DNA of 53,520 nucleotides, taken from contig NZ_WWJT01000571.1 of assembly GCF_009865385.1 (NCBI RefSeq), forward strand, positions 1 through 53,520. Reading direction: 5' to 3'. Position numbers and translations under genes: made by a program. Below the pieces are notes generated by a model that had not been told where the DNA came from, made no database searches, and was given only the letters and a program-made list of their open reading frames with translations. Positions within the stretch are counted from its first letter, which is position 1, and each line of letters begins with the position of its first letter. Positions 25,300 through 33,119 of this stretch are shown here, in pieces. This DNA comes from Streptomyces sp. SID486 (lineage in GTDB: Bacteria > Actinomycetota > Actinomycetes > Streptomycetales > Streptomycetaceae).

Positions 25300-26120
25300 C
25301 TAAGTGATCATTTCAGAATGACTTGCGGAGCCGTCGAAGGCAGATGACGCTGCAGCGAGTTCGAGTAGTCCCTGGTGGAGGTCGGCTCGTTGCTCGTAGC
25401 GGACACGGAGTCGTTTGAACTGATGGAGCCAGGCAAAGGTCCGCTCGACGACCCAGCGGGTGCGACCAAGGCCGGAGCCGTGGGCAACGCCGCGTCGGGC
25501 GATCAGGGGTCTGATGCCGCGTTTCCGCAGCAGGTAGCGGTACTTGTCGTAGTCGTAGCCCCGGTCGGCGAAGAGCCGTTTGGGTCGGTTGCGGGGACGT
25601 CCGCGCACCCCTCGGATGCGGGGTATCGCGTCCCGCAGGGGGATCAACTGTGTGATGTCGTGCCGGTTCCCGCCGGTCAGGGAGACGGCCAGGGGTGTGC
25701 CGTGGAGGTCGACGATCACATCGTGCTTGGAGCCGGGGCGACCGCGGTCGACGGGTGAAGGGCCGACGTGAGCCCCCCTTTGAGGGCCCTGATGTGGGAG
25801 CCATAGATGGCCGTATCGTCCATGTCCAGCAGGCCGGTTGCCCGCAGCTCGGCTAGGAGTGCCTCATGAAGGCGAGGCCAGACGCCAGCCTCGGTCCAGT
25901 CCCGCAGCCGACGCAAGGAGGTTACCCCCGAGCATCCGACGACCTGGACTGGGACGTCGCACCAGGCCACTCCCTTGCGTAGCACGTACATGATGCCCGC
26001 CAGCGCAACCCGGTCCGGCACAGGCAGCCGTCCGGGATGACGGTGGCGTCGGGGCGGCCGCTCTGGCAGGAGTGGAGCTATTCGCTCCCACAGGTCGTCG
26101 GAGACAAGATCGATAGACAC
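25300..26120 (-). CDS. IS5-family (IS427 group) transposase, two frames joined by -1 frameshift
   Basis: The first frame runs from GTG 26120 (MSIDLVSDDLWERIAPLLPE) to 25716 and includes LLDMDDTAIYGSHIRALKGG, which should carry the first catalytic Asp. The second frame is open from about 25780 to 25300 and holds the second Asp (LFADRGYDYDKYR) and the Glu (TRWVVERTFAWLHQFKRLRV). They overlap at CTCAAAGGGGGGCTC (about 25777–25791), a slippery A3G6 run. A -1 shift there yields KGGAHVGPSPVDRGRPGSKH, the family's normal continuation, so a fused DDE transposase of about 270 residues is expected. The tail has lost one base near 25349: the usual CSVICLRRLRKSF is in another frame and is replaced by AAASSAFDGSASHSE. 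Activity is uncertain. Confidence 0.85.
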
Positions 26121-26187
26121 CAGCCGGACCCTGCCCAGAAGGACCTTCGCCCACCAGCCGACACGCCGATCTCACCTGAAGTGCTCA
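25305..26187 (-). mobile_element. IS5/IS427-group insertion sequence, about 0.88 kb
   Basis: The putative terminal inverted repeats are TGATCATTTCAG at 25305–25316 and CTGAAGTGCTCA at 26176–26187 (10 of 12 pair). They bracket the transposase at the size expected for the group. No clear target duplication flanks it, so ends may have been rearranged. The right end coincides with the last codons of the antitoxin gene. Confidence 0.6.
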
Positions 26188-26388
26188 TCGGCCCTCTTCC
26201 GGCGCTGACCGCCGGTCGGCGAAGCGATCCTGGTCGGCGGCGTTGCCGGCGCGAGCCTCGGTGCGGTGACTCCGTGCCAGGTAGTCGCGGACGATCAACT
26301 CGACGGCGTCCTGCGGGCTCCTGGTACCGGCCAGCAGCATGACCTCGATGGCCAGATCGCTGTCCAGGCTGATGGTGACCTTCGCCAT
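26185..26388 (-). CDS. VapB-like antitoxin without partner toxin
   Basis: 67 residues: MAKVTISLDSDLAIEVMLLA then GTRSPQDAVELIVRDYLARS. This is a ribbon-helix-helix-like DNA-binding start with the 'DAVELIVRDYL' helix typical of type II VapB antitoxins in actinobacteria. The C-terminal RTEARAGNAADQDRF would be the flexible toxin-neutralising part. AGGAGG lies 6 nt before the start. The stop TGA overlaps an ATG (CGATGAGC), as in a coupled antitoxin–toxin pair. The sequence that follows is not PIN-domain but the end of the IS, so the toxin was cut away or displaced. Confidence 0.7.
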   Translation of the reverse strand: MAKVTISLDSDLAIEVMLLAGTRSPQDAVELIVRDYLARSHRTEARAGNAADQDRFADRRSAPEEGR

Positions 26389-26429
26389 AACACCTCCTGA
26401 AGGGTTCCCCGCGGAGCCTATCCAAGCGG

Positions 26430-26768
26430 CTAACGGTCGGCGATGGGTAGGTTGCTGGACCTGGGAAAGAGGGACGGGGCCGGAAGACCGGCTGGTCGCG
26501 AACGGCTCATTCTGTAACGAGCTCTAAGACGGTCAGCGCCCGGGTACGTCTGGGGGCTCGTGCCCGGGAGAAGCGCGCCTTCGTCGTGGTGTGCGGCCAT
26601 CTGACGGTCGCGCGGCACCGTGCGGTGCAGTTGGAGCAGCGGAGGCTCGAGGGATTCGGCGATCGCCGCGGCGAGCCGTGCGTGGCCGTCGAGGACCAGA
26701 TGGCAGTCCAGGCCGCTGGCCCACCACAACAGGACGGGTGGGAGTCGCCTTCTCGGGTGCCTGGGCAT
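26430..26768 (-). pseudogene. possible truncated gene, ParB/Srx-like segment
   Basis: The minus frame contains PVLLWWASGLDCHLVLDGHA and RLAAAIAESLEPPLLQLHRT, which reads like part of a protein with a 'xLDGHARLAAA' motif. The remainder (MAAHHDEGALLPGTSPQTYP...) loses character, and no ribosome-binding site precedes the first Met. It is probably a leftover next to the IS insertion. Confidence 0.35.
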
Positions 26769-26820
26769 CGTGGCATGAGGTGGGCGTACCGCTACGGCTG
26801 CGGCTGGGCTGCCGCACCGG

Positions 26821-27726
26821 CTACGGCACCTTGCACATGGCCAGCGCGGTACGCGCCAGCCCCCGCAGCCAGACGTGGGCTTGATCGGTTTCGTAGCGCT
26901 GATGCCACGACAGGTACACCTGTGCTGACGGCAGTTCGAAAGGCAGCGGGAGTACGGCCAGGCCGTGGTCGGCGACGGCGGACCTGGTGGTGACTTCGGG
27001 GACGCTGACCAGGAGATCGGAGCCTCGTGCGAACTCCAGCGCGGCCGCTTCCGTGGGTGCCGTCGCCACCACTCGCCGCGTCAGGCCGAGCCGCGCGAGA
27101 GCGTCGTCGAGGGCATTGCCGAGATTCCCACGACGCGAGACGGTGATGTGCTCGGCGTCGGCATAGCGCTGTGCGGTGACGGCCTTGACGCGGGTGAGGG
27201 GGTGCCCGCGCCTCACCACGACGACGAGACGGGACTCTCCCACGTTCTCGGCCCGGATGTCCGGTGCGCTGGGGCGGTTGGCGTTCGCCTCCAGGTCGAC
27301 CTCGCCACGCCGCAACTCGGGGGTGTCGACACTCGATTCCGCGACGAAGCGCAAGCGCACGCCCGGCGCCTGTTCCCGCACGGCCGCGAGCAGGGCGGGG
27401 CCGCTCAGAGCGACCAGGGAATCGTGCCAGCGGAGCGTGAAGGTCCGGTCCAGTGTTGCCAGATCGAGTTCACGACTCGGCGCGAGCACCGACTGAACCT
27501 GGTGCAGCAGCTCGTGCACCTGCTCCCGGACGGCGATCGCGTACGGCGTCGGAGTCATCGTGCGGCCGGAGCGCACCAGGATCTGGTCCCCGGTGGTGCG
27601 CCGGATCCGGCCCAGGCTCCGGCTCATCGCGGGGGCGGTGACATGCAGACGCGCGGCCGCCCCGGCCACGCTGCCTTCCTCCAGCAGCGCGTCGAGCGCG
27701 GCGAGCAGGTTCAGATCCAATTGCAT
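26821..27726 (-). CDS. LysR-family transcriptional regulator
   Basis: 301 residues from ATG 27726. The HTH occupies residues 1–60: LDLNLLAALDALLEEGSVAG, AARLHVTAPAMSRSLGRIRR, TGDQILVRSGRTMTPTPYAI. The effector domain is 90–300 (FTLRWHDSLVALSGPALLAA ... VVVVRRGHPLTRVKAVTAQR). TAGGAT 7 nt before the ATG and the missing ribosome-binding site favour this start over ATG 27753. It is divergent from the IMPase-fold/F420-like gene pair and probably controls that pair. Confidence 0.88.
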   Translation of the reverse strand: MQLDLNLLAALDALLEEGSVAGAAARLHVTAPAMSRSLGRIRRTTGDQILVRSGRTMTPTPYAIAVREQVHELLHQVQSVLAPSRELDLATLDRTFTLRWHDSLVALSGPALLAAVREQAPGVRLRFVAESSVDTPELRRGEVDLEANANRPSAPDIRAENVGESRLVVVVRRGHPLTRVKAVTAQRYADAEHITVSRRGNLGNALDDALARLGLTRRVVATAPTEAAALEFARGSDLLVSVPEVTTRSAVADHGLAVLPLPFELPSAQVYLSWHQRYETDQAHVWLRGLARTALAMCKVP

Positions 27727-27733
27727 CCGAGTA

Positions 27734-27739
27734 ATCCTA
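27734..27739 (-). promoter_or_regulatory. -10 hexamer TAGGAT, leaderless LysR gene
   Basis: Seven bases before ATG 27726. It lies in the 138-bp divergent control region shared with the gene at 27865, where the AT-rich TGCAGTTGTAGTTAATCAGG (27750–27770) may be the LysR binding area. Confidence 0.45.
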
Positions 27740-27864
27740 GCCGTGCCTGACATGCAGTTGTAGTTAATCAGGGGTCTCTATACCGTCGATACCAGAGCGC
27801 AAGACGGAACCCGGACTCGGCCCGACCGACCTCACCCCTCCCTCCCCCAGTCAGGAGTACCCCC

Positions 27865-28683
27865 ATGTCCGAAGCACTTCAGACCACGGACGTCGCCGCC
27901 TTCGACGCAGACCTCCTCGCCCAGGCCGCGAGCGCCGTGCGCACGGCAGGTGCAGCGCTGCGCGAACGCTTCGGCGAGGTCGTCCGCTACCAGAGCCGCG
28001 AGGAGCTGATGAGCGCGCTCGCCGCCAACGACGACGCCGCCCTCGCCGTGCTGCGTCCCCGCCTCACGGACCTGCGTCCGGACGCCGGCTGGGTGGAGGA
28101 CGAGCTCGACGGCGGGGCGCTGCCGTCCGGCGAATGGTGGGTCGTCGATCCGGTCGAAGGCAACGTCAACCACCTGCACGCCCTGCCGGAATGGGCGGTG
28201 ACCGCCACCCTCGTTCGCGACAACCAGCCGGTGCTCACCGCGGTGCACCTGCCCTTGACCGGCGAGACCTACACCGCGCTGGCCGGCGCCGGCGCCCACC
28301 TCGACGGCCGGCCGCTGCACGTCGCCGCGACCGCGGACCTGGGCTTGGGCATCGTCGCCACCAGCCAGGCCCGGCCGGACGAGGACGAGAAGGTCGTACG
28401 GCGCGTCGGCTCCTCGATCACCGCCATGCTCTCGGACGCGCTCGTCGTCCGCACCGCCGTGCCTGCGACCCTGCACCTGCTGAACGTGGCCGCCGGCCGG
28501 ATCGACGCCTTCTGGCAGTTCGCCGGCGCCCGTGCGGACCTGCTCCCCGGGGCGCTCCTCGTCACCGAGGCCGGCGGACGGATCTCCGACGCCGAGGGGC
28601 GCCGCTGGACCCCGCAGAGCGCGAGCTTCCTGGCCGCCGCACCCGGCGTCCACGCCGAAGCCGTCGCCACACTCACGCGCTGA
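27865..28683 (+). CDS. inositol-monophosphatase-fold enzyme with altered metal motif
   Basis: 272 residues. The IMPase signature appears as WWVVDPVEGNVNHLHALPEW: the first Asp of DPIDGTxNF is kept but the second is Glu. The upstream acidic motif is WVEDELDGG, and the C-terminal 'WDxxAG' motif is GARADLLPGALLVTEAGGRI, retaining Asp. The substrate may therefore differ from inositol phosphate, such as a nucleotide or sugar phosphate. GGAGTACCCCC precedes the ATG. It forms an operon with the F420-reductase-like gene 41 nt downstream and is divergent from LysR. Confidence 0.8.
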   Translation: MSEALQTTDVAAFDADLLAQAASAVRTAGAALRERFGEVVRYQSREELMSALAANDDAALAVLRPRLTDLRPDAGWVEDELDGGALPSGEWWVVDPVEGNVNHLHALPEWAVTATLVRDNQPVLTAVHLPLTGETYTALAGAGAHLDGRPLHVAATADLGLGIVATSQARPDEDEKVVRRVGSSITAMLSDALVVRTAVPATLHLLNVAAGRIDAFWQFAGARADLLPGALLVTEAGGRISDAEGRRWTPQSASFLAAAPGVHAEAVATLTR

Positions 28684-28724
28684 CCGCGCGCCAGCATCCG
28701 TACGCACGAAAGGACCAGCTCACC

Positions 28725-29321
28725 ATGACCTCGATCGCTGTTCTCGGAAACGGCCGCGTCGGCGGCAACCTGGCCGCGGCCCTGGCCCGGGCAGGGCATG
28801 AGGTGACCGTGGCGGACCGCACGCCAGGCGCCGCCGCCGACGCTGCCCGGGCAGCCGGGATCGTCGTCAACGCCACCCCGGGTGCAGGCTCACTGGACCG
28901 GCTCGCCGCCTTGCGCGAGGAACTACGAGGCAAGATCCTCGTCGATCTGTCCAACGCCACCGTCGACGGACCTGACGGACTCCCCGCCGACCTGCTCTAC
29001 CCCGGCTCCAGCCTCGCCGAGCAACTCCAGGAGGCGCTTCCCGACACATATGTCGTCAAGACCCTCAACACCATGCTCTTCCCAGTGATGACCGCGCCGG
29101 CCTCCCTCGCCCAGGCGCCCGAGGCGTTCCTCTCCGGGGACGACCCACAGGCCAAGCAGAGCGTGCGCGAACTGCTCACCGACCTCGGATGGCGTGAGGA
29201 GTGGATCACCGATCTCGGTGGAATCCGGACCGCGCGCGCCACGGAGGCCACGATCCTGTTCGTACCGCACATCATCCGGTCCAGCGGATTCACACCCTTC
29301 GCGATCTCCGTCGCCCGCTGA
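28725..29321 (+). CDS. NADPH-dependent F420-reductase-like protein
   Basis: 198 residues from ATG 28725, with AAGGACC about 9 nt upstream. The Rossmann start is TSIAVLGNGRVGGNLAAALA (GxGxxG) with RAGHEVTVADR for the adenine ribose phosphate. ILVDLSNATVDGPDGL and YVVKTLNTMLFPVMTAP match the NpdG/COG2085 family. It would transfer hydride between NADPH and F420 or act as a related dehydrogenase. It is co-operonic with the IMPase-fold gene, so both may act on one metabolite under LysR control. Confidence 0.82.
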   Translation: MTSIAVLGNGRVGGNLAAALARAGHEVTVADRTPGAAADAARAAGIVVNATPGAGSLDRLAALREELRGKILVDLSNATVDGPDGLPADLLYPGSSLAEQLQEALPDTYVVKTLNTMLFPVMTAPASLAQAPEAFLSGDDPQAKQSVRELLTDLGWREEWITDLGGIRTARATEATILFVPHIIRSSGFTPFAISVAR

Positions 29322-29371
29322 GACTTCCGCGTCTACGGCGGCCCCGTACGAGGGTCCGCTCTGCCTACGGA

Positions 29372-29623
29372 CTACTCGTAGACCTTGGCCGCTTGGAGCG
29401 CGCGGGCGAGGAAGGTCCAGTTACCTTGTGCCGGTAGCTCTTTGCCGAAGTTCCGATACCAGCCTGGAGAGTCGTCCACCCACGCGGCGAGGGCTGTCAG
29501 GAAGTCGGCGAGTGTGTTGTTCTCCCACGTATCACCTTGCTGCAGGAAGTCCTGCTGCAGTTGGCGGACGAACGTAGCCAACTCGTCGTGGCTGTGGATC
29601 TCATCATCTGGAGCAAGAGCCAT
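29372..29623 (-). CDS. small DUF7660-like protein
   Basis: 83 residues from ATG 29623: PDDEIHSHDELATFVRQLQQ, then DFLQQGDTWENNTLADFLTA and LAAWVDDSPGWYRNFGKELP, ending in a helix (WTFLARALQAAKVYE). The 'WEN-TL..FL.AL.AWV.D..G.Y.N' pattern is that of the small actinobacterial DUF7660 family. Function unknown; proteins of this kind are often immunity or antidefence-like, but nothing here shows that. It is convergent with the F420-like gene. Confidence 0.65.
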   Translation of the reverse strand: MALAPDDEIHSHDELATFVRQLQQDFLQQGDTWENNTLADFLTALAAWVDDSPGWYRNFGKELPAQGNWTFLARALQAAKVYE

Positions 29624-29719
29624 GACGGCAAGTATCCGGTGCCTTCGAAGGGCGGCCGTCCAGGGGATCGGTACGCGACGCCCGGAACCGGCGGCCACGG
29701 CCGTCGTGGGGAACTCCAT

Positions 29720-30145
29720 GAATGTCTCGAGGACGTCGTTGACTCGGATATGGCTTCAGAGGTCTTGAAACCGCCAACACGGCCGAGGTGGAGGAACGGC
29801 GTCCGCCGCGCCCGCCGAGTGGGTCGGGAACCACCGCTCACGCGCTTACGCCGAGATCTCCGCCACCTACGCGGCGCTGCGTCACCACGGCGTCGAACCA
29901 GGCCCGCTGCCCTGACGATGTTCCCGACCGGGCCGGGGGAGCTGAAGCCGTTCGTCCGGACCGACGTGGTCATCACCGCTGTCCCGACCGCCGCGCTCGC
30001 CCTGACTGCCGTCGCCCCCGGCCAGGCTCGGTGAGTCCGACCACCAGGCTCGACGCCTTGCGGGCGGCCAGCAGGTCGTCGTACGGCACATCGCGACGTC
30101 GTCGGTGAGGACGGTCGCCTGCGCCGGTCGGGGGCGGTGCCGCGA
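29720..30145. other. intergenic with coding remnants
   Basis: About 425 bases. A plus-strand string AYAEISATYAALRHHGVEPG (about 29840–29900) and a minus-strand string PYDDLLAARKASSLVVGL (about 30040–30100) look like fragments, but no complete gene is present. Confidence 0.35.
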
Positions 30146-30505
30146 TCACAGGCCGGTGGCCAACCAGACGATCGCGGCCGCTGTGACGAGGAGCCCGCCG
30201 TTGAGTGCGATTCGGCGGTCGCCGCCGGTCAGATGCACGGCTGTCGCACCGGCCTGCAGGAGCACGAACCCGACGGCTGCGGCCGATGCCAGCCAGGGAG
30301 CGATGCCCGTCAGCGGCGGCAGGAGCAGTCCGGCCGCGCCGAGTGTTTCGACCGTGCCCAGCGCCCTGAGGGCAGGCAAGGGCACACGGTCGACCCAGGC
30401 CATCATCGGTCGGAGTTGATCGCGGCTGCGGATCAACTTCAGCGTGCCTGAGTAGAAGTAGAAGAGCGCGAGCAGTCCCGCCACGATCCAATAGGCGATG
30501 TTCAT
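30146..30505 (-). CDS. DoxX-family membrane protein
   Basis: 119 residues with four hydrophobic helices: YWIVAGLLALFYFYSGTLKL, ALRALGTVETLGAAGLLLPP, 'WLASAAAVGFVLLQAGATAV' and 'IALNGGLLVTAAAIVWLATG'. The 'YSGTLKL' motif at the end of helix 1 is diagnostic of the DoxX-like group. The role is unknown, with links to redox or detoxification in other bacteria. A tandem-repeat array lies immediately upstream of the start, in the promoter region. Confidence 0.8.
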   Translation of the reverse strand: MNIAYWIVAGLLALFYFYSGTLKLIRSRDQLRPMMAWVDRVPLPALRALGTVETLGAAGLLLPPLTGIAPWLASAAAVGFVLLQAGATAVHLTGGDRRIALNGGLLVTAAAIVWLATGL

Positions 30506-30514
30506 GATTCCCGT

Positions 30515-30628
30515 TCATGTGTCCCCGGTTCCCGTTCATGTGACCCCGGTTCGCGGGTGCCTGTGTGCCCGGTTCGCGGGTGCCTGTGACCCCGGTTCAC
30601 GGGTGCCTGTGTGCCCGGTTCGCGGCCT
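30515..30628. repeat. tandem repeat in DoxX promoter region
   Basis: A first pair of units carries CCCGTTCATGTGWCCCCGGT. These are followed by four units of about 23 bp built on CCCGGTTCGCGGGTGCCTGT. They begin 10 nt upstream of the DoxX start codon, so copy number could alter expression. Confidence 0.75.
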
Positions 30629-30787
30629 GTCGGTCGCGTGGAGTGTCAGCGAAGCGACCGGGGCAGGCCCGTCCGCCGCCTGGGAGTTCGGATGTGAAAG
30701 GTGGCGTGGTCATCAGCACATGCGGAGTGCCATGGCCCCGCAGGCCGGAGGAGGGCGGCCCGGCCGTCCCGTCCCGTCGGGCCGGCC

Positions 30788-31282
30788 TCAGGCGAGGTCG
30801 GCGGCGGGCTGTGTGGCGTAGCGGCTCATCGCGTCGAGGTTGTCCTGCGGCGTCAGCGGCCGGCCGCCGGCGAGCACCTCCTGAAGGTCTCGGAAGTACT
30901 GCACGTACAGGTGAGGGGTGAATGTGCTGAGCATGACGGCGGGTTGGTCGGTCAGGTTGGCGAAGGTGTGCGGAGTGCCGGGCGGAACCATGACGAGCGT
31001 CCCCGCGGTGGCGTCGTGGTCCTCGTCCCCGACGGTGAACCGGACTGTGCCGGAGAGGACGTAGAAGCCCTCGTCGTGTCGGCCGTGGCGGTGCTGCGGC
31101 GGACCCTGCGTGTGGGGGGCGAGGACGGACTCGGTGATCGCCAGGCGGTGTTGGGTGTTGCCGCCGTCCTCCAGGACGCGCATGCGCGTGGTGCCCAGAA
31201 CGATCGTCTCACCCTCGCCGGGGCGCACCACGGACACGCTCGGGTCGGCCTGCGGCTCACTGGTCTTGGTTTCTCCGGTCAT
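30788..31282 (-). CDS. cupin-domain protein
   Basis: 164 residues. Cupin motif 1 is PPQHRHGRHDEGFYVLSGTV (HxH, Glu, Gly) and motif 2 is MVPPGTPHTFANLTDQPAV. The metal ligands of a single-domain cupin are all present. The C-terminal 45 residues (YVQYFRDLQEVLAGGRPLTP) are common in quercetinase-like or pirin-independent cupins of Streptomyces. Start ATG 31282, or GTG 31288 two codons upstream; neither has a strong ribosome-binding site. It is divergent from a LysR gene and likely its target. Confidence 0.85.
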   Translation of the reverse strand: MTGETKTSEPQADPSVSVVRPGEGETIVLGTTRMRVLEDGGNTQHRLAITESVLAPHTQGPPQHRHGRHDEGFYVLSGTVRFTVGDEDHDATAGTLVMVPPGTPHTFANLTDQPAVMLSTFTPHLYVQYFRDLQEVLAGGRPLTPQDNLDAMSRYATQPAADLA

Positions 31283-31338
31283 GTCCACGAGTGCACCGCC
31301 GGGACCCCGCCGGTGTCCAAGACCTGTTCAGAGGTGCT

Positions 31339-31357
31339 GATACCTCATGGGTATCGT
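31339..31357. promoter_or_regulatory. LysR box overlapping -10 of the LysR gene
   Basis: GATACC-TCATG-GGTATC (31339–31355) contains ATAC-N7-GTAT, the T-N11-A LysR-type motif. TATCGT (31352–31357) is a -10-like hexamer 6 nt before GTG 31364. The layout suggests autoregulation together with control of the divergent cupin gene. Confidence 0.55.
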
Positions 31358-31363
31358 TGCAGC

Positions 31364-32215
31364 GTGGAGCTACGGACCTTGCGCTACTTCGTGGCGGTCG
31401 CCGAGGAACTCCACTTCGGCCGGGCCGCCACCCGACTGCACATGAGTCAGCCGCCGCTGAGCCGGGCGATCAAGAGGTTGGAGGCCGAGGTCGGGGCGCT
31501 GCTCTTCGCCCGCTCGGCCACCGGCGTCACACTCACTCCGGTGGGCGCGGTGCTGCTCGACGAGGCGCGAGCGCTGCTCGACCACGCCGATCGCGTCCGG
31601 GTGCGCGTGAGCGCAGCAGCCGGCGTCGGGACCATCACCGTCGGCATCCTGGGCGACGGCACCGACCCGGGAGTGGTCCGGCTGGCCGCCGCCTACCGCC
31701 GGGACCACCCCGGAGTCCACATCCGCATCCGCGACACCGACCTGACCGACCCGACGTGCGGACTGCGGGCCGGACTGGTCGATGTCGCCCTCACCCGGGG
31801 GCCGTTCGACGAGACCGCCCTGACAGTCCGTGCGCTGCGGAGCGATCCGGTCGGCGTCGTCCTGCGCGCCGACGATCCGCTGGCCCGCCGCGATGAGCTG
31901 CGGCACGATGAGTTGCGCGACCGCCGCTGGTTCCAGTTTCCGCAGGGCACCGACCCTGTCTGGCAGTCGTACTGGAACGGCGGCGAGCCGCGCGAGGGAC
32001 CGGTGGTGCGCGCGGTCCAGGAATGCCTGCAGGCTGTGCTGTGGAACGGCACGGTCGGCCTGGCCCCGCTCGGGCACGACCTTCCCGCGGAGTTCACCGT
32101 GGTGCCGCTGAGCGACATGGCGCCGAGCCGAGTGGTGGTGGCGTGCAACGAAGGCGACACCAACCCGTTGATCCGATCGTTCATGGAGATCGCGACGGCC
32201 GCGTACCGGCACTGA
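31364..32215 (+). CDS. LysR-family transcriptional regulator
   Basis: 283 residues from GTG 31364. The N-terminal HTH is unambiguous: ELRTLRYFVAVAEELHFGRA then ATRLHMSQPPLSRAIKRLEA and EVGALLFARSATGVTLTPVG. The ligand domain begins near 88 (TITVGILGDGTDPGVVRLAA). It belongs to the BenM/CatM-like subgroup with 'LHFGRAA..LHMSQPPLS'. A palindromic box overlaps its own promoter. Confidence 0.88.
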   Translation: MELRTLRYFVAVAEELHFGRAATRLHMSQPPLSRAIKRLEAEVGALLFARSATGVTLTPVGAVLLDEARALLDHADRVRVRVSAAAGVGTITVGILGDGTDPGVVRLAAAYRRDHPGVHIRIRDTDLTDPTCGLRAGLVDVALTRGPFDETALTVRALRSDPVGVVLRADDPLARRDELRHDELRDRRWFQFPQGTDPVWQSYWNGGEPREGPVVRAVQECLQAVLWNGTVGLAPLGHDLPAEFTVVPLSDMAPSRVVVACNEGDTNPLIRSFMEIATAAYRH

Positions 32216-32385
32216 GCATCGGCAGCGGCGCTGCGGCAGCGTGTGCGGCGCATGTTCGCCGGGAGATGCCGGGACCGGCTCGGCGGCATACGAGGTGGAC
32301 GGAGCGGTTGCGGTCGGCTCAAGCCGTGAGCCGAGCGTCCCTGTCCTGCACCGACGCCGCGGTCCGGCACCGGCTCCGCGTGGTC

Positions 32386-33087
32386 CTAGACCGACGCCGC
32401 GTGGTCCCCCACCGACTCCGCGTGGTCCCCCACCGACCCCGCGTGGTCCCCCACCGACCCCGCGTGGTCCCCCACCGACTCCGCGTGGTCCGCCACCGAC
32501 TCCGCGTGGTCCGCCACCGACTCCGCGTGGTCCTGCACCGACTCCGCCTCCCCGGCCCTCGTCGGCCGCGAGCTCCGGGCGGCCTTCTCCGGCTGTGCCG
32601 GCGGCGTGGCTCGGAGGTGCTGGGCGGCCTCGGCCGCGGTGTAGGAGGAGGCGAAAGTGAACGCGCGGGGGGACGGCCCGTGCGCCCGCAGTTCCGCCAG
32701 CCGCTCCATGGCCTCGCCGACCGTCGGGAGGTGGCCGGCGGGGATCCACCAGAGCACCAGGTGCGCCTCGACGTGCCGCTCGAACCATTCGCGGCGCCGC
32801 CGCATCACTTCCAGATGGCCGCTGCGGTAGGCGAAGTCCCACAACGCCTCCTGGGTCTGCCACACCGACAGGTTGACGATGACGTCCTCGCCCGCCGGGC
32901 GCAGGCCGGTGGCGTCGTCCGCCCCCTCCTCCACGAGCCGCCACACGAAGCCGGGCGCGTCATCGGCGGCGGCGTTGACGGGATCGAGCATCTCGACGAA
33001 GGGCGCGATGCGCGGGTCGTCGAGGGGGTGGCGGAGCGTCGCGACGTTGAGCTGGGCGAGGTGGGCAGCGTGCGCGGATGCGGTCAT
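32386..33087 (-). CDS. DUF3291 protein with seven-residue repeat tail
   Basis: 233 residues. Residues 1–155 match DUF3291 (HLAQLNVATLRHPLDDPRIA, APGFVWRLVEEG, VIVNLSVWQTQEALWDFAYR, LVLWWIPAGHLPTVGEAMER, AFTFASSY), a monooxygenase-like dimeric alpha+beta barrel. Normal family members end there. This one continues with about 25 linker residues and then seven repeats of AESVGDH (variants Q, A or G), residues 181–233, encoded by a 21-bp minisatellite (32389–32547). GGATGAGG precedes the start. It lies 32 nt after the HTH-regulator gene, as an operon. Confidence 0.85.
   Translation of the reverse strand: MTASAHAAHLAQLNVATLRHPLDDPRIAPFVEMLDPVNAAADDAPGFVWRLVEEGADDATGLRPAGEDVIVNLSVWQTQEALWDFAYRSGHLEVMRRRREWFERHVEAHLVLWWIPAGHLPTVGEAMERLAELRAHGPSPRAFTFASSYTAAEAAQHLRATPPAQPEKAARSSRPTRAGEAESVQDHAESVADHAESVADHAESVGDHAGSVGDHAGSVGDHAESVGDHAASV
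32389..32547 (-). repeat. 21-bp in-frame minisatellite, 7.5 copies
   Basis: The unit on the plus strand is GTGGTCCCCCACCGACTCCG + C with few substitutions. It forms the C-terminal heptad-like tail of the DUF3291 protein and ends at its stop codon. Confidence 0.85.
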
Positions 33088-33119
33088 GTCCTCATCCCAG
33101 CACGGCCCTCTTTTCTATG

